A stretch of 64,000 bases of DNA from Tricholoma matsutake (GCA_026075535.2 AP026538.1:8122001-8186000); one strand, 5' to 3'. Counted from the first letter of the stretch, positions 11,461 through 24,234 are shown. The notes: generated by a model not told the origin, from the letters alone. A program made the numbers and translations.

Positions 11461-12558
11461 ATGTCCGAACCTTCAACTTCTAATCCTGGCCCTAATCCTG
11501 TTCCCACACCAGCACTAGAGGCAAAAATTGATGTGCTTACAGTGGAAATGTTGCAATTAGTGTCAGTGTTGGCAGTATCACAGCCCAGACAAGTGGAAGT
11601 ACAGCCAGAGACAACAGGAGAAAGAGATGATGAGATGGTGGAGATGGTGGAGTGGATGTTGCAGGAGGATGAGATGGTGGAGAAATCTGGAAATGGAAAA
11701 GTGCACTTACCTAAGTACACGTCCCTGCAAATCTTTGATGGTACCATGGAGAATACAAAATCCTTCATCAGCTCTATAGTATTGTACATCCATGGGAGGA
11801 AGCCAGAGTTTCATACAGCCGAGTCTAGGATTATGTTTGCTCTCTCATACATTCAGGGGGGGAAAGCACAGTTCTGGAGAAACAAGGCTATTAATCAAAT
11901 TGCCACAGGAAATAAACCATTTGCAACCTTCAAGGAATTTCTGGAGAGATTGGAGGCACAGTTTGGAGACCCTAATCCAAAGGCGACAGCCAATGCTAAA
12001 TTAAAGACCATGCGCCAAGGTTCCCTAACGGCGGATGAATTTATTTTGCAGTTCAAAGCAGAAGCTTTGCAAATGGATATGGGAGAAGCCACATTGGTAG
12101 AGTTTTTGAAAGCAGGATTAAATCCCTCTTTATTCAAGTCTATCTACCAACTACCTTCTATGCCAGAGAAGTTGGACAAGTGGTATAATTGGGCAATGCA
12201 CCTTGACCGGCAATATTGGCAGGAACAGGCGGAGTCAAAGTTGATGTACAGAAGTAGTAAATTTGGAAAGTCATCAGGAGGAAAGTCCGAGAAAGGAAAG
12301 GTGCCTCAGGCACAAGTTCCGAGGGCACAGCCACTGGCCATGGCAGTGACACCTATAGTTACAGAGTCAGCAGCACCAGCAGAGGCAATGGAGGTTGATC
12401 AAGCAGGGAAATGAGCCCCACTTAAATGTTTTAACTGTGGGCAGTTAGGACACATTTCTAGGAATTGTAGGCAGAAAAGAAAGATTAGGGAAGCTACAAT
12501 CAAGGAAGTGAAGCTGGAGGAAGGCAGGCAGAAGAATTTTGTGGAAGAGTCCCAGTGA
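11461..12558 (+). pseudogene. Gypsy 1 Gag
   Basis: ATG at 11461. A low-complexity N-terminus (PGPNPVPTP) precedes an acidic stretch, then a retrotransposon capsid region (YIQGGKAQFWRN, FLERLEAQFGDPNP, LTADEFILQF). TGA at 12412-12414 interrupts just before the zinc knuckle CFNCGQLGHISRNC (about 12432-12473) and probably replaces CGA (Arg). The natural gag stop is TGA 12556-12558. The pol frame is -1 relative to gag and overlaps this stop. Confidence 0.85.
12534..12540 (+). other. Candidate -1 frameshift heptamer, gypsy 1
   Basis: G AAT TTT in the gag frame, 15 nt before the gag stop. The same position in gypsy 2 and 3 has GGGTTTT and GGATTTT. This version breaks the strict X XXY YYZ rule in the first half, so slipping would be weaker, or the site has mutated. 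Confidence 0.45.
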
Positions 12559-15500
12559 AGGTTTCCCCATTGATGACCCAGAATCATTACAATGTATTAG
12601 TATCTGAGGAAACCCAGAGTAAATCAGAAAAGGAAATCGAGGAGGAGTACAACTGTTCTGAATCACATGACAAAGAGGAGTACAACCGTTGTCAATCATG
12701 TGACAAAGAAAATTGTTATGTGCCATTTCCGAAAACCCCTAAATTCTTTATTCGCTCTGCATGAATAGAACCCGAAATCACCTTGACTGGACTGAAGACA
12801 GTGGACACGCATGCAGCGATTGATATGGAAACGTTGCTTGATAGTGGTGCTACAGGATTATTCATTAATCAGTCCTTAATTACTGGAAATGGTATTAGCA
12901 CACGCAAGCTGGTGCAACCTATAATGGTGTACAATATTGACAGAACAGTCAATCGTGGAGGAACTATCAAGGAGGAGGTGACTATGGTACTAAAGTATCA
13001 GGAGCATCAGGAGCGAGCCGTATTCAAAGTGTGTGATCTTGGGAAAACCAATCTAATAATAGGATGTCCATGGTTATGGAAGCATAATCCTGAAATTGAT
13101 TGGAAAACTGGGAAAGTACAAATGACTCGTTGTCCTAAGGAATGTAATGTGTATGGGAGGAAAATGAAGAAGGAAAAAAGGAAAAAGAAAGAGAAAGAAT
13201 GTCCAAGGAAGTATTCTGTTACGATGGAGGAAGTGGAGGATGAGGAAATGCCAAATGAGGAAGTTCCGGTCATGATTGAGAAAGAAGAGCAGAAGCAAAC
13301 CTTTAGAGCAATTCATGGAGGACAGTCATGGGACAAGAATATTGTGAAGGTGGAGAAGCCAGTGGAGGAGTGGGTGCCAAAGTGTATCATGAATATCTGT
13401 CAGTGTTCCAGAAGAAGGAGTCTGAGCGAATGCCGGTGCAGAAGCCATGGGATCATGCAATTGAGATGAAGCCAGGGTTTGTGCTGAAGAAATCAAAGGT
13501 ATATCTATTATCTCTGATGGATCAAGAAGAAGTGGATGCATTCCTGAAGGAGCAATTATGCAAAGGATACATATGACCTTCAAAATCACTGCAGACATGG
13601 GGATACAACAATGTACAAATAAAGAAAGGAGATGAGTGGAAGGCCACATTTGCCATGCATCGAGGATCCTTTGAGCTGCTTGTCATGTTTTTTGGGATGA
13701 CTAATAGTCCTCCGACCTTCCAAAATATGAGGAACAACATTTTCAAGGACATAATAGACAAAGGCGTGGTAATAATATTTATTGATGACATTCTGATATT
13801 CATGGAGGATGAAGAGAATCATGAGGTGATAGTGCAGGAGGTGCTACGGAGGTTAGCGGAGAATGATCTATTTTGAAACCAGAGAAGTGTGTGTTTGGGG
13901 CAAGCAAGATTGAGTTCCTAGGATTATTGATCGGCCCTGACAGGATCAAAATGGATCTGATCAAGGTACAGGCGATCACAGATTGGCCTGCACCCACCCA
14001 TGTCAAGGAGGTTCAAGCCTTCTTGGGACTCACAAATTATTATCGTCGCTTTGTGCACAATTTCTCTAAAATTGCTGCACCCTTACATAACCTTATGCGA
14101 AAGGGAGTAGTGTGGAGGTGGGGAGAGCAGCAGCAGACAGCGTTTGAGGAGTTGAAGAGGAAGTTTGTGGAGGGACCAATATTAGCCCCAGTGGATTTCA
14201 CACACCCTTTACGAGTGGAATCAGATGCATCCAATTTTGCTACTGGAGCGGTATTATCAATGCTGTGCGAAGATGACAAATGGCATCCTTGTGCATATTT
14301 GTCCTGAGGGTTGAATGATGTGGAGAGGAATTATGATGTGCATGACAAAGAGATGTTGGGGATAATATGAGCGTTGGAGGCATGGAGGCATTATTTGGAG
14401 GGATGTATGCATCAGATTGAGATCTGGACAGATCATCAAAATCTGCAATACTTCATGTCCGCTAAAAAGCTTAATCACTGGCAAGTGTGTTGGGCACTAT
14501 TCCTATTGCATTTCAATTTTCACTTGGTCCACAAAGCAGGAAGCTTAATGAGGAAAGCAGATGCATTATCCAGACGTATTGATCATAAAAGGGGGGTGGA
14601 GGAGGACAATAAGAATGTTACCTTACTCAAACCTGAATACTTTCGCATTTGTGCTATGCGTCAAGGGCATCTATTAATAGATAGCTCGGAAACAGAAATG
14701 TTGTCTAAAATTAGACAATGTTTGGAAATGGACGATGAAGTAGTGGAAGCCATGAAAGCTCTGAAGGGAGAGAAGAAAGGTAATATTAAAGGAGATGAAT
14801 GGGCTGAGGAACAAGGGTTGGTGTTGTTTCGAGGAAAAGTGTATGTCTTGAAGGATCAGGATTTGCAAAGGGAGATCATCTGGTTACATCATAATATGCC
14901 GACTGCCGGACACCCAGGAAGATGGAAGATGTTGGAGTTAGTAATGAGAAATTATTGGTGGCCTGGAATTTCAAAGTATGTGTTGGGGTATGTGGATGGA
15001 TGGGATACGTGCATGAGGGGGAAGAAATTTCCAGAAAAACCTGCAGGAAAATTAATGCCAAACCCTATACCTAAAGTGCCATGGTGAGATATATCTGTGG
15101 ATTTTATTACTGGATTACCCAAGGCTCAAGGGTACGATGCAATATTTGTAGTATGCGACTGCTTCACAAAGGAGGTCCATATTATTCCTACTACTACAGA
15201 AAAATCATCATTGGGCTTGGCGTGCCTCTATCTAAATCAGGTATGGCGGTTACATGGGTTACCCAATACCGTTATCTCTAATCGTGGACCACAATTTGCT
15301 TCCGCATTTATGTGAGAACTGAACAACATATTGGGAATTCAAACTAAACTATCTACAGCATATCACCCACAGACTGATGGGCAGACAGAGAGAATGAACC
15401 AGGAGTTGGAGCAGTACCTACATATGTTTGTCAACTACTGACAAACCGACTGGCCCAAATGGCTGGCAATTGCTGAATTTTCCCACAATAACAAATTCCA

Positions 15501-16242
15501 TTCGGCTACTTGTATGTTACCCTTTTTTGCGAATTATGGATATCATCCTTGCATGGGAGTAGAACCCAGAAGGGAAGTCAAAGTACAGTTGGTAGAAGAC
15601 TTTGTATCTAAGATGCAAAAGGTACAAGAGGAAGCAGAGGTGGCATTGAAGAAAGCACGTGATGACATGATGTGACACACAGATTGTACTCGAGCATGCG
15701 CTCCAGAGTACAAAGTTGGTGACTTGGTGTGGCTAAGTACCAAGGACCTGAATATTCCACAACCTTTGAGGAAACTTATGGAGAAACAAGTTGGCCCATA
15801 TGCGATCTCTAAAGTGATCTCGCCTAATGCGGTAGTGCTAAAATTACCCTGATCATTCAAGATTGATCCCAAGATTAACATATCCCACCTACACCCTTAC
15901 CACCCACCCACTATTCCTGGCCAACAAACTACTCCACAACCTCCGATAATAGTAGAAGGTGCTCCAGAATACGTAGTTGAAGAAATTCTAGACTCACATC
16001 TTCGACGGAACAAATTGGAGTTCTTAATAAAGTGGAAAAACTATACTGATGAAAATAATTCATGGGAGCCTGAAGAGAATTGTAAGCGAGCCTGCAATGC
16101 GATCACCCAATTCTTTAAATGTAATCCGAATGCTCCGCATCACATTGTGAGAATGGTGTATGAGGGGATGAAATTCCAGCCTTACCAAAATTTCATGGAG
16201 GGGACAGAGGCAATATTTTCTCACCTGGAAGTCAAGGCATAA
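12541..16242 (+). pseudogene. Gypsy 1 Pol: protease, RT (internally deleted), RNase H, integrase, chromodomain
   Basis: The protease has LLDSGATGLFIN (about 12835-12870). The RT frame goes directly from GYI-stop-PSKS (13560-13590) to WGYNNVQIKKGDEWK, so about 75 residues of the fingers/palm are missing compared with gypsy 3. RT FIDDILIF is present. RNase H, DKEMLG and KADALSRR follow. Integrase has its zinc motif and [19 protein letters not shown], but the second catalytic Asp is Asn (SNRGPQF, near 15283). A chromodomain (EEILDSHLRRNKLEFLIKWK, near 15980-16075) precedes the TAA at 16240-16242. Many stops are TGA at expected Arg positions (13575, 14307, 14368, 15087, 15315, 15440, 15675, 15850). 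The element is dead. Confidence 0.9.
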
Positions 16243-16652
16243 AAGGGGGGTAATGTTAGGAAACCACCCCATTACCTAATAAAATTTCATTTTCATTTTA
16301 TCATGTCCAATTACACTACATTACACCAATGATGCTACACTTTGATAACGTGAGAATTCTATTTCGCAAACATCAATATGTATGCGCATGTACGAGTGCA
16401 TTGGTAACAACAAAGTACAATATGTAACATAGTATATAAACCCTAAATATATGCCTAGGGGACCCCAGTTGTGTTCTCTTAGGTATTCCACCTATGTTTT
16501 TGGTGTGAAAGGCCTTTCTCAACCAACTCATCTATTAATAACCCCTCGCATCAAAACCATCAGTTCCCCCATCATGCGTGCAGATCCTGCCCCCTTCTTG
16601 TAGAGAGAACCCACATGGTCTTAGCTAGCAGATAGTGAGTGTCGCCCTAACA
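16241..16652 (+). repeat. Polypurine tract and 3' LTR of gypsy 1
   Basis: The tract AAAAGGGGGG ends at 16250 and the LTR runs 16254-16652 (399 bp). It retains the TATATAAA box and the GTTGTGTTCT segment. Confidence 0.9.
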
Positions 16653-17297
16653 ATGACATTGTCATTGTTTGGGCCACTAGTAAGTGTTTTTTGAATGTTC
16701 TTTTTTTTTTTTTAACTAATTTTCATGTCATGTTGTAATGATGCTGCAGCCTCAAAACCATGACATTGGCTGACACAGCCACCACCCCAGGGCCCAGAAC
16801 CACCGCTGCAAGCAACTGCTCACAGGGTGGGAACAGTTACAACTCCAAAGGTGAAGCAGATGAAAAAAAGGCCCAAGAGACATCAAACAACATCTTTTGG
16901 GCCATTAGTAAGTTTTTATTTCTTCTTACTTCCTTATTTTGTTACTAACTTCTTTAAGTATTAACTAGTACTTCTGATGATGTGCACCCAGAACCACCCT
17001 GCAAGCAGTTGCCAGCTCCCTCCCACATCTACCACCACCACCACTCTGTCAGAACCTGCCACCACCACTCTCATGCCCACTCCCTCCCCCGCAAGTGCAG
17101 CCAGGGCTGCAAACAAAGCAGGTCAACACAATGCAGGCCCAAATGATGCAAATTGTGTTGTTTGGGCCCTAGGTAAGTTTTTTTGTTCATTTCTTGTTTT
17201 TATTAACTGACTAATGTATTTTGTTTATTTCTAGGAACTATGCTACTGCCAACAATGCATGTACCAACACAGGGGACAACAAAGACAGAGGGGGAAC
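16653..17297 (+). repeat. Hairpin-intron modules inside the old TIR element
   Basis: Three modules each have a GGCCCAAA...TTTGGGCC hairpin followed at once by a consensus 5' splice site: hairpin ending 16676 then GTAAGT; 16870-16905 then GTAAGT; 17137-17176 then GTAAGT. A-rich ACTAAC and T-rich TAG segments follow within 100 nt. CAAGCAACTGCTCACAGGGTGG lies near 16806, written here in parts: CAAGCAACTGCTC then ACAGGGTGG. There is no coding potential. Confidence 0.55.
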
Positions 17298-17609
17298 TGT
17301 AAGGGGACTAGAGGGTGTCCCACATGTTTCTCCTATTTTTTACTTTTATATTTAGAGATGGAGTACCCTTCCGACATCTACCCCTTGGTATTATGTCATG
17401 CGGTGGCCTTGATCAGCCTATCTCCGCCTTTTCTATTTTTAGTTATTATTTGATTTTTGCAGTTTTCACATATACTGGGCACTGGCAAAGGGATCTTTAG
17501 AGTTTTCTCTTCGGATTTCCCTTTGCTAGGTGCACCCCCGATCCCTGTATTATGTAGCATAATTTTAACTTTGGATTTCCCTTTGCTAGAGGCTGAGGTT
17601 GCCCTTATA
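17298..17609 (+). repeat. 5' LTR of gypsy 2
   Basis: 312 bp. All four LTRs of this family end in TA, not CA (TGTAAGGG..CCCTTATA), so this is the family norm rather than one mutation. Confidence 0.9.
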
Positions 17610-17621
17610 GTAGAAAACTCT
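17499..17621 (+). other. Self-priming pair of gypsy 2
   Basis: AGAGTTTTCT in the LTR (17499-17508) is the exact reverse complement of AGAAAACTCT at 17612-17621, 2 nt after the LTR. Spacing and logic are the same as in gypsy 1 and 3. Confidence 0.7.
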
Positions 17622-17739
17622 CCCCTAAGGCCCGAAAATTGCGAACGCACTGCCCAAGATAGGCAGGTCTGGACTGGACAATGCTTCCCAAAGCTCCACA
17701 AAGTCCCTACACACCGTTCCAGATAGTCTCGCCTTTATT

Positions 17740-18891
17740 ATGCCCCCATTTTCGCCAAATGCACCCCCTAGCACTATGGACGCATCAGAGCGCCTCAATG
17801 CACTTGAAAGCAACGTTACCGGAATACATGCGCAAATTGATTCGCTTAAATCTACGATCAAAAACTTCGTCAGAACACTTCAGACCAGCTCCACGACTAA
17901 TATTTCCCCCATTACGACTCCAAGTGCACCCAACAATGATGCATCGCCAAACACGCCCAAGAAGCATGCCCAGATCAAACTGTCCCCCCCCGCAGAATTT
18001 AATGGTGCACATGCACAGGGACATGCATTCCTTAACTCCTGTGAGTTGTATATCAGTCTCCAGTCGCATCAATTCGTCAATGAAGCTGCAAAAATTTATT
18101 GGGCCTTCACATACATGAAATCTGAGCGTGCCTATCTCTACATGGACCGTATTCTGCAACAAACCAAAGAACTCGGTTCCCTACCTTTCTCCACTTGGGG
18201 TGACTTTCGAGCAGAGTTCGTATGCCACTTTTGTCCCCTCAATGAGCACCACCAAGTAGTGACACAACTTGAGTCATCCTCATACCACCAGGCATGTCGA
18301 TCTGTGGACAATTATATCGATGAGTTTAAGGACTTGGTGGACATGGCAGGATATGGGGGTGGGCTACCAGTGGTGGTGAAGTTCCAATGAGGCCTCAACC
18401 AGGAGATTCAGGACCAGATTGCCCAGATGTTGGAAGGACGTCCAGTGGACAATGATATCTATGCTTGGTATGAAGCTGCTTCCCTCTGTGACAAGAACGG
18501 ACTCACAAATGTGGCATTTAATGCTGCATTCCATGCTCCAACTATCACTCATATGCCCTACACCTTCAATCGAAGCCTCCCCTGCCCTAACCCCATTCCT
18601 GTCCGTCAAACTCCTGCACCGGCTGTCAATGTTCCAGTACCAATGGATGTTGATGCAGCCCATAGCCACGCATGCAGGTTAAACCTCTGCTACCGCTGTG
18701 GGGAAACTGGACATATGGCTGGAGCGTGCCCCCATCGTCAGGATATCCGCATGCTCACCCCTGAGGGGCGAGATGAACTCCTCCAGGACCTGTTGGCACT
18801 TGTAGATGTCAAAGAAGTAAAGGGTCAGGTCGCAGAGGAGGTCAAATTAGAGGGTGTAGAGGAGCAGGGTTTTTCTATTCGCAGCGAGTGA
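17740..18891 (+). pseudogene. Gypsy 2 Gag
   Basis: ATG at 17740. A coiled-coil-like N-terminus (LNALESNVTGIHAQIDSLKS) leads to a capsid region (WAFTYMKSERA, DFRAEFVCHF, DNYIDEFKDLVDMAGY). TGA 18388-18390 interrupts where gypsy 3 has an Arg codon. After the stop come the zinc knuckle CYRCGETGHMAGAC (about 18688-18730) and an acidic tail. It ends at TGA 18889-18891, overlapped by the -1 pol frame. Confidence 0.88.
18867..18873 (+). other. Candidate -1 ribosomal frameshift site, gypsy 2
   Basis: G GGT TTT sits exactly in the gag frame, 15 nt before the gag TGA. It fits X XXY YYZ, and the -1 frame is open from here into protease (YSQRVN...PVHNHFEVLSVES). GGGUUUU is a slippery heptamer I recall from plant RNA viruses of the luteovirus type. 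Confidence 0.6.
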
Positions 18892-21800
18892 ATCATATGC
18901 CCTTGTTGCCTGTCCATAACCACTTTGAAGTTTTGTCAGTTGAATCCCCAGAGAATGAATCTGATTTCATGACTATTCCCCTCTCTGAACCTTTGAAGTC
19001 GGGTGAAGACATACCTGCCCCTCCTCTCTCTACCTCTACCTCACGCCCCAAAATTAAATCATGGGAGTGCAAACTACCATGCAAATATATTGTTGCATCC
19101 ACTCCCTCTGCACACTCCTTGAACCTGGCGATCGAACTACAGACTACTGACACTGGACAGATACTTGGTGTCTCTGTGCTCCTAGACTCTGGTGCTACTG
19201 GTCTCTTCATTGACGCTGACCTCACACAACAACATCACCTGAATACTTGCTCGCTCTTGCATCCGATACCTGTTTATAATGTGGATGGATCCCCAAATGA
19301 AGCTGGTGCCATCCGAGAGGTTGTGGACCTGGTCCTCCATTACATAAGATCATAGTGAGCATACACTTTTTGCTGTCACTCACTTAGGGAAGCAGAAGGT
19401 GATTTTGGGCTATCCGTGGCTTCGAGACCATAACCCAGATGTTAACTGGCGTACTGGGGAGGTCACCATGAGCCAATGTCCATCCAGCTGTCACACCTGT
19501 TTCATGGAAGCCAGACAAGAGCACCGTGGACAAAGGGCCTCGGTACGATGCACTCAGAAGTGTCGTGCTGGACCCCTACCTCTGCCTGATGTGGAGTTGG
19601 AGGGGGTTCCTGATCTGATACCAGACTCAGATATGATGAGGAGGAAGCAGAGGAAGTTGAGGAAGGGGATCGGATTTTCTACACTGCAATTTGTCCATCG
19701 CATGAGGTGTGTGCTACATTGAACATATCCCAGCGCCTTGCCAAGGCCTTCCACAAAAACAATACTGCTAAATCCTCTACTGACTCCTTACTCCCTCATC
19801 TTCATGAGTTTGAGGACATGTTCTCCAAGGAATCATTCAATTCTCTCCCTGCACACAAGCCATGGGATCACGCCATTGAACTCATCCTTGGTGCAACCCC
19901 TTCCTCCTGCAAGGTCTATCCTCTTTCTCCCAAGCAACAGCGACAGCTCGACCAATTCATCAACAAACACCTAACCTCTGGACGTATTTGACCATCCAAA
20001 TCGCCCATGGCCTCTCCTGTTTTCTTTGTCAAGAAGAAGGATGGCTCACTTTGTCCAGTTCAAGACTATAGAAGGCTCAATGACATCACGGTCAAAAATC
20101 GCTACCTGCTACCTCTCATCTCCAAACTTGTGAACCAACTCCATGGAGCATGATACTTCACCAAACTTGATGTCCATTGGGGTTACAATAATGTGAGGAT
20201 AAAGGAGGGAGATGAGTGGAAGGCAGCCTTTCATACCAACCATGGTCTTTTTGAACTGCTTGTCATGTTCTTTGGCCTTACTAATAGTCCTGCCACCTTC
20301 CAGACCATGATGAACGACATCTTCCACGACCTCATCCTTGAGGGTGTCGTCTGTATCTACCTCGATGATATATATCCTCATATTCACTCGCACAGTGGAA
20401 GAGCATTGTCACATTACACGCCTTGTCTTGGACCGACTTCGACAGTACAAACTCTACCTTCACCAGGACAAGTGCAAGTTTGAAAAGACCAAGATCGAGT
20501 ACCTCAGCCTGATTATCTTGGAGGGCCAGGTAGAGATGGATCCAGTCAAGGTGAATGGGGTCATGGCATGGCCGACGCCCATGAACAAGAAAGAGGTGCA
20601 GTCCTTTTTAGGCTTCATCAATTTCTACTGGTGTTTTATCAAGGATTTCTCACATCACGCATGACCACTGTTTGACTTGACTGGCAAGGAGGCATTGCGG
20701 TGGGACAATGCACAGCAGGAGGCATTTGAAAAGCTTAAAGAGATGGTCACTTCTGCTCCCATCCTTACCTTTGCTGACAATTTGCGCCCTTTTTGTGTAG
20801 AAGCTGACAGTTCTGACTTTGTGACGGGCACCGTGTTGTCTCAGCAGTCTCTGGAGGACCAGAAGTGGCATCCTGTTGCATTCTACTCCAAAAGACTTAG
20901 TGCTGTGGAACGAAACTATGAGATCCATGACAAGGAGATGTTGGCAATAATGCATGTGCTTGAGGAGTGGTGACACTTCCTCGAGGGTGCCCTACACAAG
21001 GTGGAAATTTGGATGGATCACAAGAATCTCGAGTACTTTATGATGGCCAAGAAATTGAACCGTCGTCAAGCTCGTTGGTCCCTGTATCTATCCAGGTTTG
21101 ACTTCTCCTTGCACCACCGTCCAGGTTGCAGCATGGGGAGACTGATGCCCTCTCCCAACGTGCGGATCATGGGGATGGTGGTGACGACAATCAAGACATT
21201 GTGTTGTTGCAGCCAAACCTGTTTACGATCCAGGCATTGGAAGGTATCGCACCCCAGGGCGAGGAGTGGGACATCCTACGTGACATCCGTCACATGAACC
21301 ATAGTGGTTTATACAAGGATGTCATGGCCCGAGCTGTTAAGGAACTGAGGAAGGGATCTACCCTCTCCTTACGTGTGGCAGAGTGGGCTGAAAAGGAGGA
21401 CTTGTTGTATTTCTGGGATTGCATCTATGTACCCAACGACCCAGACCTTCATCGACGTATCATATCCCAACACCACGACTCATGGATTTCTGGTCACCCT
21501 GGACGCTGGGAAGACCTTGGAGCTCACCTCACAGAATTATTGGTGGCTGCAGATGTCACAGCTCATTGGTCAGTATTGTTGTACTTGTGACCTTTGCTTA
21601 CACACCAAGATTCCTCATCGCAAACCCATTGGTGAGCTATACCCTCTCCCTGTCCCAGAAAGTCATTGGGATGTTGTCAGTGTCAACTTTGTGGTGGAGT
21701 TGCCAGAGTCGAACAGGTTTGATGTGGTGATGTGCACAGTTGATTCTGCAGGGAAATGCGCTCACTTCATTCCCACTCACACCACTGTCAGTGCCCTGGG

Positions 21801-22764
21801 TGCCGCCCACCTCTATCTTCACCATGTCTGGAAATTACATGGACTCCCTGGCACCTTCCTTTCTGACCGTGGCCCTCAGTTCATAGCAGAGTTCACTCAT
21901 GAGCTGTACTGACTTCTGGGTATCAAACTCCTCGCTTCGACTGCTTATCACCCACAAACTGATGGCCAGACCAAATGAGTCAACCAGGAGTTGGAGCAGT
22001 ACATCTGTGTCTTTGTCAATGAACACCAGGATGATTGGGATGATCTCCTTCCCCTGGCCGAGTTCGGATACAACAATCATGTCCATGCTTCCACTCAACA
22101 AACCCCCTTCTTCTTGGACACTGGATGGCATCCACACATGGGATTCGAACCTCACCAAGCCCCCTCACATATTGAGACAGTGAATGAGTTCACGGAACGC
22201 ATGAGGGACAGTTTGGAGGAAGCGAAGGCGGCCTTGGTGAAGGCAAAGGATGACATGGCACATTTCTACAATCAACGCCACTCTCCAACACCGCAGTACA
22301 AGGTTGGTGATCAATTTTATCTTGACTCCAGTGACATCTCCACTACACGTCCATCCAAAAAACTCTCCCATCGCTTCCTGGGACCTTTCCCCATTGTCAA
22401 GTGCATTGGAATGCATGCCTATCATCTATGCCTCCCAGCCTCCATGTCTAGACTTCACCCAGTCTTCCACGTCGTGAAATTCCTTCCAGCTCCCTCAGAT
22501 CCTTTTCCAGGATGCCATTCACGACCACCACTGCCACCTACAGTCGTGGAGGGAGAACCCCAGTATGAAGTCGAGTCAATCTTGGACAGCCGGTTACATC
22601 GAGGGAAGCTCCAGTATTTGGTATGCTGGAAGGGTTATGGGTATGAGGAGAACTCATGGGTCGAGGAGTCCGATGTGAATGCCCCTTGGTTGGTCAAGGA
22701 ATTCCACCAACGGCACACTGCTGCACCACGTCGCATTCAAGTCAGTGACTTTGGTCATATGTGA
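18870..22764 (+). pseudogene. Gypsy 2 Pol with multiple frameshifts and TGA stops
   Basis: Protease has LLDSGATGLFID (19183-19218). A 1-nt insertion near 19346 and another shift near 19630 break the frame, and TGA at 19989-19991 replaces the CGA seen in gypsy 3. The RT palm has YLDDI, but a 4-nt insertion directly after it (near 20370) shifts the frame. RNase H is split by TGA 20662-20664 and 20971-20973. In integrase the first catalytic Asp is Asn (VNFVVELP, AAC at 21685-21687; gypsy 3 keeps GAC). SDRGPQF is intact and TGA stands at 21910-21912 and 21976-21978. The chromodomain (RGKLQYLVCWKGYGYEENSW) ends the frame before TGA 22762-22764. Confidence 0.9.
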
Positions 22765-22792
22765 TTTCGAATACATCGGGGCAATGCATCTT

Positions 22793-23117
22793 AGAGGGGG
22801 GGTGATGTAAGGGGACTAGAGGGTGTCCCATGTGTTTCTCCTATTTTTTACTTTTATATTCAGAGACAGAGTACCCTTCTGACATCTACCCCTTGGTATT
22901 AGGTCATGTGGCAGCATTGATCAGCCTATCTCTGCCTTTTCTATTTTTAGTTATTATTTGATTTTTGCAGTTTTCACATATACTGGGCACTGGCAAAGGG
23001 ATCTTTAGAGTTTTCTCTTCAGATTTCCCTTTGCTAGGTGCGCCCCCAATCCCTGTGTTATGTAGCATAATTTTAACTTTGGATTTCCCTTTGCTAGAGG
23101 CTGAGGTTGCCCTTATA
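22793..23117 (+). repeat. Polypurine tract and 3' LTR of gypsy 2
   Basis: AGAGGGGGGG at 22793-22802, then the LTR 22806-23117 (312 bp, same length as the 5' copy). Confidence 0.9.
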
Positions 23118-23266
23118 GGAACAACAATGATGATGATGAGGGAGGGGACAAGACAAGAGGGAGGGGACACAATGATGATGAGGGGGGGATAACAACAACA
23201 AGAGGAGGGGCAGGGAACAACAAGAGGAGGGGGGAACAACAATGTGCAGGTGGGGAACAACAATGA
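23118..23266. repeat. Purine-rich body sequence of the old TIR element
   Basis: GGAACAACAATGATGATGATGAGG-type repetitive sequence between gypsy 2 and the next MITE. No coding potential or motif is seen beyond GA-rich simple repeats. The body resumes at 24235. Confidence 0.4.
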
Positions 23267-23274
23267 GAGGGGGG

Positions 23275-24234
23275 TAGGGCAAGGCAGGGGTTACCCCTGG
23301 GTGTCAAATCTCATACTCTTACCCCTACCCCTGAACACCCTACCCTTAGGGGTAAGGGTATGGAAACATATAAGGGTTGCCAAGGTTATGGGAGGGTTTG
23401 TCAAGGGTGCAAGGGTTTGGCACAAAATCAACATATTTAGTGCAAAATTCATTTGAAAAGTGTTGATATCTATTGTATTTACTATTAATATCACATGTTG
23501 ATACCTCTTATTAACATATGAAAGCATTATCATGTTGGACAATCCCAAAATCTGAATTTACAGCTAATTGCATATTTGTTGGCAGTAAACAAATGACATG
23601 TTAGTTACAAAAATGGTGGACTTAGCCAAAATTTCACAGTGCCCACTCTCATACCTCAACTAATTATTTCCACAGTCACTTTCAGACTTCATCTTTGCTG
23701 GAGAATCTGTAGATAAATAGCTTAGCTACAGTTCTTGTGTGTAAAAAAATATTCTAAAGTCTAATTTGAATTAATGGGCTGCAAACTACAGCACAAATTA
23801 ATCTATACCTGCTTTTTGAGAATCAAGAGATCACAAAAAAACATTTTAATCAGTAATAATTGTAGCAATGCCATTTATGTACAGATTCTCCAGCAAACAC
23901 AAAGTCTGAAAGTGACTGTGGAAACAATTAGTTGAGGTACGAGAGCAGGCACTTGTGAAATTTTGGCCAAGTCCACCATTTTTGTAACTAACATGTGTTT
24001 GTTTACTGCCAACAAATATGCAATCAGCTGTAATTGATGAAAATCTTGAATATGAGTCTTTGTAGCTGAAAAAATCAAATGATATTCTTACATAAGCATA
24101 CCCCTGGCATACCCCTGTACCCTTAGTAGCATACAGGGGTAGGCAAGGGGTATGAACTTCCAAACCCCTACCCTTACCCCTCATACCCTTAGCCCAAAAA
24201 CACAAGGGTATACCCCTACCCCTGCCTTGCCTTA
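23275..24234. mobile_element. hAT-like foldback MITE (960 bp)
   Basis: The ends TAGGGCAAGGCAGGGGT and ACCCCTGCCTTGCCTTA are inverted repeats, and GAGGGGGG flanks both (23267-23274, 24235-24242), an 8-bp duplication. Internal arms of about 150 bp (near 23560-23715 and 23880-24045) are also reverse complements. There is no transposase. Confidence 0.8.

Larger units (their letters stand above)
10584..16652 (+). mobile_element. Ty3/gypsy chromovirus 1, full length with both LTRs
   Basis: LTRs of 402 and 399 bp (TGTTAGG..CCTAACA) are flanked by ATGAC at 10579-10583 and 16653-16657. Inside are gag, then protease-RT-RNase H-integrase-chromodomain in gypsy order. By eye the LTRs differ at about 23 positions, about 20 of them transitions, so it is an old insertion. 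It landed in the centre of a GGGCCCAAATGAC hairpin of the surrounding TIR element. Confidence 0.95.
17298..23117 (+). mobile_element. Ty3/gypsy chromovirus 2, full length with both LTRs
   Basis: Two LTRs of 312 bp (TGTAAGGG..CCCTTATA) are flanked by GGAAC at 17293-17297 and 23118-23122. It belongs to the same family as gypsy 3. The LTRs differ by about 16 substitutions by eye, 14 of them transitions. It carries gag, protease, RT, RNase H, integrase and chromodomain, all with stops or frameshifts. Confidence 0.95.
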
